A stretch of 64,000 bases of DNA from Juglans regia (taxonomy: Eukaryota; Streptophyta; Magnoliopsida; Fagales; Juglandaceae). This document shows, in pieces, positions 1 through 11,419 of the stretch. The stretch lies in assembly GCF_001411555.2 (NCBI RefSeq), contig NC_049909.1, positions 17,222,623 to 17,286,622 on the forward strand, written 5' to 3'. The position numbers and the translations under genes are program-made. Position 1 is the first letter of the stretch. Every line of letters begins with the position of its first letter. The notes beneath the pieces were generated by a model that ran no database searches, was not told the origin of the DNA, and was given only the letters and a program-made list of their open reading frames with translations.

Positions 1-307
1 GGAATTTAATTTCCCTTTGACTACAGTTTCGTTGGATACTATCCGACGTTCTCGATTTCAAGCCGATGAACAACGCAGTCCTTTCTTCCTTCATGATTTC
101 AGTCATTCTTCCTTCTTCCTTCTTCTAGTCTAATGGTCTTATTGATTTTCTTCCCTAAATATATTTAGGTGTTTAGAAGGAAAAAAATCTCACAGCCCAG
201 TAATGTTCATTGTTGATATTCTAGCCACCAGTGTAGCGGTTAAACCCATCAAGAGGGTCTTTCCTGAGTGTCTTCGTCTCAACCAATATATATTAGGAAC
301 GAGTTCC
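1..307. other. Window edge, no gene recognised
   Basis: The stretch is moderately AT-rich with pyrimidine-rich runs (TTCCTTC repeats near 85-125). Open frames here are short and show no family motif. It could be the far end of a gene lying outside the window, or sequence downstream of the small candidate gene at 308-642. Confidence 0.4.
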
Positions 308-642
308 CTACACTCTTCTCCGCAACAGACTTCTTTGTGTTCCGATGCACCACCCCACCATGTTCTTTCTCAACGAAAATTTCTATAACGTCCAAAACCA
401 CACACATACCAAAAACAGAGTCACCTTTACAAAACAGATTGTTGTAAAAAAGAAACACAAGTTTTAGGAAATAAAAATGAAATAATTACCATTAAAATCA
501 CCTGGACTACTTTGCGTATGGTGGAGTCAAGAGCTTGCAAAGGCTGTAGAGATGAAGAGGAAGATGAACAAAGAAAAAAGAAGAAAAAACGAAAGGTTTG
601 TTCTAAACATAACATGGTGGGTTTGCTTCTGTTCGTTTCCAT
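308..642 (-). CDS. Candidate small two-exon gene, unknown product
   Basis: I do not recognise this product. An ATG at 642 opens a frame with a hydrophobic, Phe/Ser-rich N-terminus resembling a signal peptide, followed by LQALDSTIRKVVQ. A CAG|GTGATT donor lies at about 492. If spliced to an acceptor ending at 383 (exon 2 at 308-382), the frame continues for 24 residues to a stop at 308-310, giving roughly 75 residues in all. A 27-base GA run (CT on the coding strand) lies about 40 bases upstream of the ATG, a common plant 5' UTR feature. Against it: no known peptide motif, and short open frames arise easily by chance. Treat it as a hypothesis. Confidence 0.2.
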
Positions 643-679
643 TTCTTGAGTCTGGAAACACTCTGATTTTTCAAAAAAT

Positions 680-714
<35 letters not shown>

Positions 715-1675
715 GTTGAGATCTTAAATTCTGTCAGAGCTACATCATCCGATTACACGCGGTTCCGCTAGGGCGATTTTACGCAGCAGAATTGCATAAA
801 ATAAACCCTACAGTATTTCTTATTGTCTGTTTTATTTATTGCTTGTTTTAAGCAGACATTAATAAATATTGTAAGATCTACTTCATATGTCACTCTCTTT
901 ACAAATTGTTGAGGCTCTCAAATTCGAGCAAGAACTTGACGAAATCTTGATCTTGTTATAATCTAGTGATTAAATATATTGCAACATGTATATTTTTATC
1001 ACTTTTTTTTCATGGCATTATGGAATGGATCCAATTGCATTACATATCATAGGGTTCCAAAAACCTAAAATTTATACCTGAAAATTATTTGATTCAAAAA
1101 GTGCTTAGAGAATATTTTCCCAACTTTATCTATGGCCCAACCCTACTTTACTATATTAGGTCCAGATTTAAGCGAACGATCAAATTCTCTTAGGTTTGCA
1201 TTTCCCAGAATTCGAAAAATTAAAAAAAAAAAAAGAAATGATGAAAAATATACAAATTTGGCATAATAATTTGGGGACTTGTCATAATTCTAAAAAGAAA
1301 TCAACTCAGACAAGCGCCCATCATGCATTCATCTTCATGGCAATGCTTGAAAAAATTGTCACAAGGAATATTATCTATTTATTTATGTTAATACTATGTA
1401 CAAGATATGATTACTTATACTTTCAAAATATTACATTTTTCTATTTTTACTAAATAAAAAAAATATTACATTGAAAAATAAAATCCCAAAAAAAACATTA
1501 AAATAACCAAAGAAAAAAGAAAATACCACAAGTGAGAGAACACAAGTCAGTCACAATTCTGGACTTTCTAAATTTAATTACTGTCTTGAAATGAAAAATA
1601 TTATCTCATGTCTAAAAAGGTCAACCGGTGATGAATTATTAAAAAAAATATATATCATTTTTGTGTCCGAAAAAA
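643..1675. other. Intergenic AT-rich DNA with a GA microsatellite
   Basis: A (GA)n tract lies at 684-710. The rest is AT-rich with no frame showing domain content; the 85-residue open frame at 1196-1453 is low-complexity and looks like chance. The right part is the expected 3' flank of the minus-strand gene that ends at 1676. Confidence 0.5.
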
Positions 1676-2335
1676 TCAGGCTCTGTACAAAGGAGACCTT
1701 TCCTGAACCACCTTAGTCATCTTTGACTGCCGAAAAACCTTCATCGGACTCGGGAAATACCAGCTCCGACTCTTCGCTCTACCGTATTCTCTAACGCCAA
1801 CACCATTACCGGAATCTGACGTCGCGGAGACTGCGACGGATCTCGACCTCATCATCATTGTCGTCCTCGACCTCACGTTATCTTTGTCTTCTTCCGGCTC
1901 TTCGCCCTTCCTCGTATTTCCTTCGTCCACCTCGACCTTCTTGTTCTTCTGCGACCTGAACACCGACCAAAACGACGAAGCTTTGCCCTTACTGACCCCC
2001 GATGGCGGTTCTTTCAGTTCTTTTTCGTTGCCGACGAACCGGGTCCTGGAACGGAGGAAGGGAATCGCGAGCGATCTGGAGCGGCGGAAAACCGGCTCAC
2101 TCTCAACCAGATTGGATACGCGGCCAGCTTGGTACGAAGAGAAGCGAGAGGACGAGGAAGAAGAGGGTTTCGTGGCTGAGTTGGCGGAGCAGGCGCAGGG
2201 CCGGATGTTAGCGCAGTCGGGACAGAGGGTGGAGAGACGGTCACGGAGGCATACCGGACAAATCCCGCTGCGGCGACGCTTAGAGGGGTGTTCTGGGCAT
2301 TTCCACACCTCTTCTTCGTCCACATAAAACGCCAT
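1676..2335 (-). CDS. Cys-motif, Ser/Arg-rich plant protein of unknown function (OCTOPUS-like N-terminus)
   Basis: This is a single-exon frame of 219 residues. The N-terminus carries paired Cys/His motifs: C13-x2-H16, C26-x2-C29, C38-x2-C41, then C47 and C49, within the context WKCPEHPS and GICPVCLRDRLSTLCPDC. The same CxxH...G(I/V)CPxCLRxRL layout opens OCTOPUS/DUF740-type membrane-associated plant proteins, which is the basis for the family suggestion. The rest is low-complexity, rich in Ser, Arg, Lys and Glu, with several RSRS patches (for example around 84-88 and 163-166) and an Arg/Lys-rich tail. No signal peptide or membrane segment is seen. The protein is shorter than true OCTOPUS members, so it is better called related to than a member of that family. 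The local GC content is far above the flanks, as expected for coding sequence. Confidence 0.72.
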   Translation of the reverse strand: MAFYVDEEEVWKCPEHPSKRRRSGICPVCLRDRLSTLCPDCANIRPCACSANSATKPSSSSSSRFSSYQAGRVSNLVESEPVFRRSRSLAIPFLRSRTRFVGNEKELKEPPSGVSKGKASSFWSVFRSQKNKKVEVDEGNTRKGEEPEEDKDNVRSRTTMMMRSRSVAVSATSDSGNGVGVREYGRAKSRSWYFPSPMKVFRQSKMTKVVQERSPLYRA

Positions 2336-2509
2336 GTATGTAGAAAATGTTGTCCACGTTCTATCTCTGATCTCCAGACTTATTTGCTTGCGGTTGGTTG
2401 GTTTCTGTTTGTCACATAGCCCCGACTGTTCGCAGCTTTCCTTTTGCTGTTATTTTTAAAAGCCAGTGGCTTAACCATGGTTAAGGGGATCCAGGTTATA
2501 TTTTTTAGG

Positions 2510-2860
2510 TCTCTTTTATAAATTGAGCTGAATTGAGATAAGTTAAATTATTTATAAATAGTAATGAGTTGAGATAATGAAGTAAGTTTTATGAAATCTA
2601 TTTAAGATGGGTTTATATGTGTTTGCATATTAAAATGAGTTTAGATGTATTTATAAAAAATTGAAAAAAAATTATTGATTCCATATGTAAAAAAATGTTG
2701 AGTTGAAAAAGATTATAGGTTCTACATGTAAAGAAGTTTTGAGTTGAATGACTTTAATAATTTGAAAGTTTGATGCTTGAATGTTAAACTCAGTTTAAAA
2801 TTAGATCGAACTATCTCAATTCAATCCAACTTCCAACTTAACCTTAGACAGGGTTTGAAA
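2510..2860. mobile_element. Diverged copy of the GTTTGGAT/GAGATGAG repeat family
   Basis: The stretch repeats the phrases TGAGTTGAGATAA, TAAATAGTAATGAG and GAGTTGAAAAAG that recur at many places in the window. It lacks clean ends. It lies directly upstream of the minus-strand gene at 1676-2335 and overlaps the expected promoter area. Confidence 0.4.
2513..2520 (-). promoter_or_regulatory. Possible TATA box of the Cys-motif gene
   Basis: TATAAAAG on the minus strand, about 180 bases upstream of the ATG at 2335. Position and sequence fit a plant TATA box, but AT-rich flanks make chance matches common. Confidence 0.3.
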
Positions 2861-5395
2861 CTCTTTTGAATATCCAAAACTAGAATCAAGGAGATAGTTA
2901 TATTGAAAAAGGAGATGGTGCACTTAGATTGTATTCTTATTCATATTGCTCGGACGAAAGTATGATTATAAAAATGTTATGAATTTTATTTTTTATTAAA
3001 ATATATTTATTTTTCACTTTCTTATAACGCTAATAAATTTTACAATAAAGGATATTACAATGACTGTATGCAAAAGTGAAACAAAACCCTAATCAATAAT
3101 CATATAAGATAAATACTGTTTCACTTATTTTGAGTATCTATTTTCTTTATTTATCTTAGAATTATGAAGAAATAAGTAAAAAGAATCTTATTCACCGAAA
3201 GGCCACGTTTCTCGGTCTTCACGTCGTCAATAACTACTGCATGGCGATGGGGAAAGGTGCAAGCTGTGAGTGAGTGAGGAAAGAGCCCCGTCAAAGTCAA
3301 AAGTCCCGGAGGGGCGGGCGGCACACACTTCACATCGGGAAGGGGACAACTCGGGGGATTGAACAACCAATAATGGGTCCCGCTTCTGAAAATTTCATTA
3401 TAATTATTCTAAACAAACATATTTTTCAAATAATATAATTTAGAAATATTAAAAGATATATAATTTATATGATGGATAAACTATAACTTATAATTTTGTT
3501 TTCCACAAGTTGTAATAATTTATTCAATTATCTTCATTATAGGTCCATATTTTGAAATTGCTCCATAATTTCTTCATTATTACGCATTGAATATATCATA
3601 TTTTCTCTAAAAACAATTATGATAAAAATAAATTTATTTTTTCAATTTGATAAAATTTGAACTATTGAAATCCCTTTATAATTATGCCATTTTAGTATCA
3701 AATATAAATTAATTTAAAAAAGTATAAAAATTAATAGTATTTTTTTCTGTCAATTAAGATTGTCTATATGTGTGGTAATGGGTCCAAAAAGAAAAGAGAC
3801 AGGATGATACATATTAACGAAACTATATAAATAATTGGACTTAGATCATATAAGTAAGAGAAATGATATTTGTATTTATAGAATATGCAAGTGTCACATT
3901 TATTTTTAAAAAATTTAATAAATATAATTTTTATAAAAAAATATATATAATTTTTATATAATTTATAATTATATCTAATATTACTCTTAAATAATATTTA
4001 TGGACAAGATTTATTCCTTTCCCTACAGTTGGGCCAGAGTCATTTGCCCGAGACAGCCGTTGAGTTCGATGCTGTTTATGAAAAGATGGAGATAGTGCAA
4101 TGTTGATATGCCTGAACTTTTAACATTAATGGTATTTTGAAGGTAATTTAAGAGTGTAAAGTAATAATTTTGACTCCTTTTTAGATTTTGGATAGGATAT
4201 TCCGACCGGTTAGAGTCACATGGGTCTAGGCCTTTATTTATTCCTGTAGCTTGCCCCACTATCGAAGAGTCCAATCAATATTGAAAGGGTCTAGACCACT
4301 GTCAATATCAATTGTGTAACCACCCAATAACGATAAAAGATTAAAACAGTTATCACTCAAATTCATTAAATGGTGAACTCTCATCTCCATATTTGAATTC
4401 AAATAATAAATATATCTGTTATTATTTAAAGCAATAGAATAACTCAAAAGCTCTATATAATAGGAGAATCTAAGTACATAAAAGACATTTAATTCTTTGG
4501 TATTAAATAGTTATTTTGGTCACTGACTTAGACATCGGAGACGTTCTCTCGATCCTCCAAGCCGCCTTACTCTTTGGTTGTAGGTGATCGTGCAATAATG
4601 ACAGTGAAACACGACCATAACATATTTCATTTAGAATCAATTTCACAATAGAAAGGGATAAAAATAACGTAAAAATATACACGAGTGATATTCTAAACTA
4701 ATTTGTAAAAATGACTCTTAGGTGTCTCGACAAGTATAGTTTAAATAATGAGTGTCACCTATTTACGAATGAATTTGTTACAATTAATAAATATATAATG
4801 AATTTGTTACATGCGAGAAAAATAAATATAAAATGAGTTTTACAATATTTATAAAAAAAGTAATAGATATTGTAAGGCCTATTTCATATGTCTATTTTTT
4901 TTAAAACTCTAAAATTTAGATAAGAATCCAACTCTCTAAGTTACAACTTCGCGCCATTAAAAAAAATGTTGAAGTGGCTCTTCCATTTAATTAGATTCAT
5001 TATGATATTAATTAATTACATCCGTTGGATAATGAATATTTAGGCCCATTTAGGTTATAGACACGTCTCACTCATCTAATTATCACGTCATAATAAGATA
5101 TATTAAAAAAAAAGTACGTATTTATCGTCTAAATAAGTTAGAGTTCAAGATTCCAATCCAATTCAAAAAGCATAGCCTGGTTTGAATGTGAGATGGCTCG
5201 ATCTTCAACTTCAGAAATTAATACAGACAATTCTTGGGGTGGGTGTGGCTGTCTCTGATTATCCCACCCATATATAGGTTGGGCTTCCCTCCCTCGCTCC
5301 CCTACATCTTCAAATTGTTAATATGTTCATCATGTTAAACTTGGCTAAAAAGAAAAAAAAAATTGTTTATTATTTTCTTATATATAAATTTAGGC
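2861..5395. other. Intergenic region with one GC-rich island
   Basis: The region is mostly AT-rich with no supported gene. A compact GC-rich island at about 3195-3385 (GGGGCGGGCGGC, CCGTCAAAGTC, CCAATAATGGGTCCC) stands out; its 71-residue minus-strand frame matches nothing I know. Short open frames at 4023-4447 look like chance. Confidence 0.45.
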
Positions 5396-5575
5396 TGAAT
5401 TTGGATACTGAGGTGATCTCAAATGATCTATAAATAGTAATATTTTATAAATCACATTGAGATATGTTTTAATGTATAAAGTAAGTTGAGATATGTTTAA
5501 TTTTTTATGAAAAGTTGACAAAGTCGTGGATCTTATCAATGATTAGTTTCTGACACTCAAACATACCCTTAAACT
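5396..5575. mobile_element. Copy of the GTTTGGAT/GAGATGAG repeat family
   Basis: It begins TTTGGATACTGAGGTGATCT and ends with CTCAAACATACCC. It contains TATAAATAGTAAT and AAGTTGAGATATG, shared with other copies. Confidence 0.4.
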
Positions 5576-6149
5576 TCAAATTTAAACGCAAGTATAATAA
5601 TTTATATAGAAAACGATACACATGCAATCATTTTTACAACTTTTATACAACCATGTTTTGATATGGTAGTATTCTTATAAAATAATTTATAAAAATAATA
5701 TAGTTTTACAGAAATATGTTCAATTTAAAATATAATTATATAAAAGTTTGTACTTATATATCATTATTCTTGTATTTTGCGGAGAACATGAGACCAGAGT
5801 GCTGGCTTCGCACTTTAAGTGAGACACTTGATTTGGGCTGAACCTCGCTTTTGAACCCCTACTTCAATGGGCTGATTACCACTCGATGAATTCCCAATTC
5901 AAGTTTTGAGAGGAAATATATTTTAGAGGCGCAGAGAAAAAGCCCAGCCAGCTTCAAGTCAAAAGAAGAATTTTCTGGGCCAAGTGAGTGATAGGCCCTC
6001 CGAGTTGGGTTTTTCGACCTTTTTCTTTTTTTAACTCGTATTTATCAGTACGTATTAATTAACTAACAATATCAACCAACGTTTTCTTTTTCAAAAGTAA
6101 GAAAAAGTGCCTCAATATTGAGAATTAATATATATATTAATAATATTAG

Positions 6150-6274
6150 AGTGTGCAAGTCTCGTATATATTTTTTAAAAAATAATAGGGTCCACCACTA
6201 AATGATTAATTTTTTCATGTAGGTCGGATATTTACCTACTTTTCTTAAAATAGAGTGCACGAGACTTGCACACT
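6150..6274. mobile_element. Fold-back MITE with perfect 16-bp inverted ends
   Basis: AGTGTGCAAGTCTCGT at 6150-6165 is the exact reverse complement of ACGAGACTTGCACACT at 6259-6274. The 93-base core is AT-rich and has no coding capacity. The size and structure fit a miniature inverted-repeat element. Confidence 0.65.
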
Positions 6275-6510
6275 ATAAAACTGTAAATATCATTTATCTA
6301 CGAAAAATATAACGTACTACTTGGAGTGATTTGGGATGATATATAGAATTTATAACTCAACCTTTTTAAGTCCTTATCAGATTGTGGGTGCAAAATGCAG
6401 GAATTAATATAATTTTCAGGAGTTGAAAAAGATGAGCAGTGATCAGCAATAGAACAGTGTGATGCAAAGCCACAAAAAGATAAAAGAAAGCACACGCAAA
6501 ACATGAGATA

Positions 6511-6534
6511 AATTATTATTATTATTATTATTAT
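6511..6534. repeat. (ATT)n microsatellite
   Basis: Eight consecutive ATT/TTA units are visible. Confidence 0.85.
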
Positions 6535-7020
6535 AGGGTCCCTTAGTGGGATGGTTTCTTTCACTAGGAAGTTGGAAGGCCGTCTCTTTCTTTGGGCATT
6601 CAATCTATTAATGTTTGGGTTCCGTTTTGCTTTTGTTCATTGACAATATTCTACTTTCACGTGTAAAGTTTCTCCCATTTTTTTTTAATTAATTTATTTA
6701 TTTTGGCGTATTTGCCTTTTCTTTTCAAACACTTTATAATATAAAGTTATGGTGAAGTTAATTTATAGAGTAACAAGTGATTCCATTAATATCAAAACAG
6801 TAGTTCTGAGATTGAGTTTTGACTCCTTTCGACTATAGTACAGTTTCTTATCAACTTAAACTTCGAAATAATTGATGCTTTACTTGATTTATTACCTTTC
6901 ACTTCTGAAAGTATATATTTGTAATGAAGTTGACATGAATTATAGTCCATGTAGGATTTTGGTAAGTGTAATTATTCCAATGCTATCCCATATATAGCAA
7001 CCAAGAATTAAGTATGTCGC

Positions 7021-7166
7021 CTCGTTTATTTTCACAGATTAGATCAGATGAGTTGTAATTAAAGTTAAAAATTAAATAAAATATTCTTAGAATATAATTT
7101 TTATTTTGAGATTTAAAAAAGTTGTAACGATAAGATAAGATGAGATGAGTTGTGAAAATAAACGAG
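7021..7166. mobile_element. Complete 146-bp MITE of the GAGATGAG family
   Basis: CTCGTTTATTTTCACA at 7021-7036 is matched exactly by its reverse complement TGTGAAAATAAACGAG at 7151-7166. The interior holds GATGAGTTGTAATTAAAG, AAATAAAATATTCTTAGAATA and GATAAGATGAGATGAGTTG, the core of the commonest repeat in the window. This copy has the cleanest ends and can serve as a reference. Confidence 0.75.
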
Positions 7167-8439
7167 ATCTGAAAAAAACCTATTATGTTCGGTTGAGCTG
7201 ATACTCGAAAGAATAATTACATTCTCAAGTTAGTAAAAATAAATTTTAAAATTTGAATCTTATAAATTAAATTTTATTATTTAAATGATGTAGATGATAT
7301 GTTCTACACAACATAATACCGAAGAGAATAACTCATACCATATATAGTGACTAAGAATTAAGTACGAGTCTCATATTATATAGAAAATGACTGTCATGTT
7401 CGATCGAACCTAGACCGAAAAACGTGTCCAGTTTTCTGTAGCTGCTGCCACCTCCTTCCAATGGAAACTCAAAGGAAGATAATACCAAAGATAAACACAA
7501 AAGTTAAAAAAAGAAAAAACTGATACATGATTCATGTAATGGTCGATCACTAGACTCCAAATGAAAAGGGTTTGCGTAAAATATGGCTGTAATGGGGTAG
7601 TAAATATCTTTCAAACTTGGAATTAGTAAATAGAAAATAAAACAAGAAATATTGTTTTCACTTTGTCAAGTCACAACCCAAAAGGTTGAAAAAGTCATGT
7701 TGCCAATACGCAGCAAGCAGCAATTAAGCTTACGTATGGTCTTCACATTAATGAAAGGGAGATGAAGAAAGAGACAGAGAATACTTGGATCAACTTGCTT
7801 GGCCTTGGCCGCCTTGGTGCCTTTAAAGTCATATGCCACTAGCTTTCATCTCCTAAATAATATCTATTTTTCCAGTCACATTTAATTAATTATTAATTCA
7901 TTATATATAACGAGGACACGATATTTTAGTATTAATTTTTGTTTCCTCTATGCCATCCCTTTCATTCTGCCTGGGCAGTGAAACTTATCTTATAGCTACC
8001 TTTCACATTAATTTTTAGTGCACAAATATAATGATGATTGTGAAATCATAATTTGATCTAAAAATTTAAAAGTCGGGATTTAAATTCAAGACTTCTATTA
8101 TGATATCATATATGTGAAATTATCATTTATCTTGAATAATAAGATGATAAAAATAGATAAATTTAATTATTTATATTATATTTTTGATAATGATTAACTA
8201 CATCACTACAGTAGAAATGTCTTTTTGTCCAAAAAAACAAAAAGAAAAAGCTCATTTTCATAGCAAAATCATAGTTTTGGAACGAGAATTTTCTTCCAAA
8301 AAATACTTTTTAGTTGTTGTGCCTCTTTTATCTGTCATCCTTGTGTTGTAGCTCCTTTAATGGCACTGTAGAAATATGGATGTTGCTTGAAGCAACTTGT
8401 CATTCAAATGTGCAAATGTGCATGTGTTGGATTAAACAA
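7167..8439. other. Intergenic, no gene seen
   Basis: AT-rich DNA without domain-bearing frames. A segment at about 8040-8200 with GTCGGGATTTAAATTCAAGA resembles the one near 27480 (GAATTTGAATCCCGACTC, reversed), so it is probably a dispersed repeat. Confidence 0.45.
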
Positions 8440-8632
8440 AGTTTGTACAGTGAGTTGAGATAAAAATTAAATAAAATATTATTAGAATATTATTTTTTAA
8501 TATTATTATTATATTTAAATTTGAAAAAATTAAATTATTAATTACATTTTATGTGAGAATTTGATAAAATTATAATGATTAGATGAGATAAATTAAAATG
8601 AGTTGCAGAATTTTTATATCCAAACCAGACTT
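8440..8632. mobile_element. Copy of the GTTTGGAT/GAGATGAG repeat family
   Basis: It contains GTGAGTTGAGATAAAAATTA, the AATAAAATATTATTAGAATA core, and ends near TATCCAAACCAGACTT. Confidence 0.55.
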
Positions 8633-8847
8633 AACTCTTCTAGAAGCAAGAAGAAAGTTTTTTTTTTTTCTTTTTCTTTCCTTTTATTTTCCTTGCCAAA
8701 ATGGAGTAAACAAGAAGAAAGTTGAAGATCTGTGGGATTATTTTTTTCCCTTCAGGGCCTAATTAAAATCGAAAGTGGTATATATTTTGTTATCAGATAA
8801 TGATTTATAATACTATTCAGCAAAAAATAAAACAAATGATTAATATT

Positions 8848-9026
8848 TAGGTACAGTTTAGATAATCAATTAAAATTAAAATAATATTTATTATTATTAT
8901 TAATATTTTAAGATTTAAAAATAAATAAATTATTTATTATATTTTATATAAAATTTTAAAAAAATTATAATAATAAAATGTGATGAGATGAAATAATTTT
9001 TATATCTAAACCCGAACTTAGACTTT
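8848..9026. mobile_element. Copy of the GTTTGGAT/GAGATGAG repeat family
   Basis: It begins CAGTTTAGATAATCAATTA and ends TATCTAAACCCGAACTT, with GTGATGAGATGAAATAA just inside the right end. Confidence 0.5.
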
Positions 9027-9414
9027 ATATGTATATAAATATTGGTGGGTTTTTACTTCACATGTTCGGGAATATGTCAAACAGGTGCAGCATTTTTGGT
9101 ATAGAACGAAATAACTTTTTACGATAAAAATATTTTTTAAAAATAAATAATATTATTGAAGTATTGCACACATAAATTTATTAATTTTACTAAGACATTT
9201 ATTAGAAGTTAAGACAAGTAACTTGGTAGCTGCACTGTACTATAATGAAATCTTCGGTGTGGGCCGTACTAGTCCATAACATATATGAACACGCACGCAG
9301 CAGCTGCAATGGCTTTGACTACTCTCAAGTCTCAACTAACAACACACCATTCCCCGTTTCACCCACCCATCATTCCCTCATCGAAAATTCTTTATCACAA
9401 AAAAAATTATACAA

Positions 9415-9540
9415 AAAAAAAAATTTATAAATTAATGTAACTTAATCATATAATATATTAGATTATAAAATTATTTTTATTATAAAATAAATTTAACAGA
9501 TTTATAAAATTACATTAATTTATAGATTTATTTTATATTA
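9415..9540. mobile_element. Fold-back AT-rich element, TTTATAAATTAATGTAA family, copy 1
   Basis: TTTATAAATTAATGTAA near 9424 is mirrored by TTACATTAATTTATAGA near 9511, with an AT-rich loop containing TTAGATTATAAAATTATTT. Two more copies lie at 9778 and 33608. Confidence 0.5.
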
Positions 9541-9777
9541 TTTCTTTATGTCTCTATTAATTCTTTTATCTACTACTCTCTTTTTCTTTTTACATTTTCT
9601 TAATTAATTTATTTATAAAAAAAATCAAATATCCTTATTTATGACGTCATGTATATAAAAGTATTCCCGTATTAATAATTTGCTTGTCACTGTGGTTCTA
9701 AATTCTAAAGGGACAAACCGACTCCGACATGAATCATGACACAAAATTTTAAAGAAATAGTCGTTATAGATTCAAAA

Positions 9778-9913
9778 AGATTATATAAAATAAATTTATA
9801 AATTAACGTAATTTTATTGGATTTGTTAGATCTAATTTATAATTAAAATAATTTTATAATCTGACATATCATATTAAATAATGTTAATTTATGAATTTAT
9901 TTTTTTATAATCT
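9778..9913. mobile_element. Fold-back AT-rich element, TTTATAAATTAATGTAA family, copy 2
   Basis: AGATTATATAAAATAAATTT at the left is matched by the reverse complement of AAATTTATTTTTTTATAATCT-like sequence at the right, with few mismatches. It lies only about 240 bases from copy 1 and shares its inner sequence. Confidence 0.5.
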
Positions 9914-9956
9914 ATGTGTGGCTAAAATAGTTTTTAATCGAAAATAATCACTTCAA

Positions 9957-9980
9957 TATATATATATATATATATATATA
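9957..9980. repeat. (TA)n microsatellite
   Basis: Twelve TA units. Another tract lies at 10163-10183. Confidence 0.85.
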
Positions 9981-10164
9981 AATAATACTAAGGGTTGTCC
10001 AACATGTATCGTTGTGCCTTCTAGTGTATCTTTTTCTTTTTAACCTTAAGGAAGAAAATATACAATTTATTAATAGTCACTTCCTTAATAATTAAAAGAA
10101 AAAAGATAAATTCAAATATTCCAATGGTAACTTTAAGAAGCCGTATCATTTTCATCTATGTGTA

Positions 10165-10196
<32 letters not shown>

Positions 10197-11419
10197 AGTA
10201 GTGTCGAACTCATGGATGTATAGTGACAACTTGGATGTAGTGAAATTGATTAATAAATAAAAAGAAATGATTTGTATAGTCTTAATTAAGATATGCAAAT
10301 CACACGTATTCCTTTTAAAAAATATGAATAAATCTAATACTTATATGAAAATTCACTTTTAATGATAGATTCCACTATTTTTCAAAGAGAATACACATTA
10401 TTTGTACACCCTAGACTGTATCTACTCATAATAAATCTTGAAAAAATGCTGCTTTAACCACTCAATTTGCCCTAATCTCAGTTTGACACTTCATATATTT
10501 TATTTTATTTTTTAATTTTGTTTTTATTTAATAGTTAAGGAATTGATTTTTAGTATATTAATATTTTTTTATTTTTTTTAAAAAATATTTTAAAATGATA
10601 AAAAAAATTATAAATAAAAAAATAATAATAATAAAAATATAATTTTAACCTAGCAATCAAAATGAACGGTGCTACTCAGCAATAGAATAGTACCACTCTA
10701 AATCTTGAATCACTTCATCGGCAGGCCAGGTGTCAAGTTTTTTTTAAAGACAATGGATAGAACTGTCGGTTTGGTTTCTTTCTAAAAGTGTTATTCTTTT
10801 TCTTCACATTGAATTAAATGAATGAAACCATATAAATTCTAAGTAAAGATCCATACATGATCATATATATATATATATAAAAGGACAAAAACGTTGATAT
10901 ATCCAAAGATTCATATATATTGTCTTGTATATAATACACACTTGATTAGCGAATTATAATATATGGGAAGGAGTTGGTAGACATTTTCCGGATGAGAAAA
11001 AACAAGGGATCGGAGCTGCGGCTTTTAGTACAATTTCAACGCCTAGGATAAGAACGCAATAAATTAAGAAAAGAATTAAGTACAATCCCTCCCCCTCCCC
11101 CAAGTTATATATTCGAGGCTGCATGCTGCATGTTATGCATAAGAGGAGCACGTGATTACCATGATATACGCAAGCATAATAAAGATAATCTTCCATTCGT
11201 AAAAAATATATAGCTATTTATGTAATATATATTTTTATATATAAATAGATGAAGCAGCGATTGATAATCAAGTACTAATAATCAAGTAATTTTTCTGTAT
11301 ACTCAACTCACCTGAAGCAAGACGTTGTTAATGAAGGATTTGTGGAGCTTAAGTTTGTTGGTGTATTGGCTTGATTTGATGATCCGATTCGATAAAGATG
11401 CTTTATGGTTTTATGGCAG
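9981..11419. other. Intergenic, no gene seen
   Basis: AT-rich DNA. A weak inverted arrangement at about 10270-10425 (TATGCAAATCACACGTATT against AATACACATTATTTGTACA) may be an old fold-back element. The minus-strand frame at 10954-11196 shows no family motif. Confidence 0.45.

Noticed and set aside
1884..2327. 147-residue plus-strand frame opposite the Cys-motif gene
   Set aside because: It is the antisense shadow of the GC-rich minus-strand gene; the minus frame has conserved Cys motifs and this one has none.
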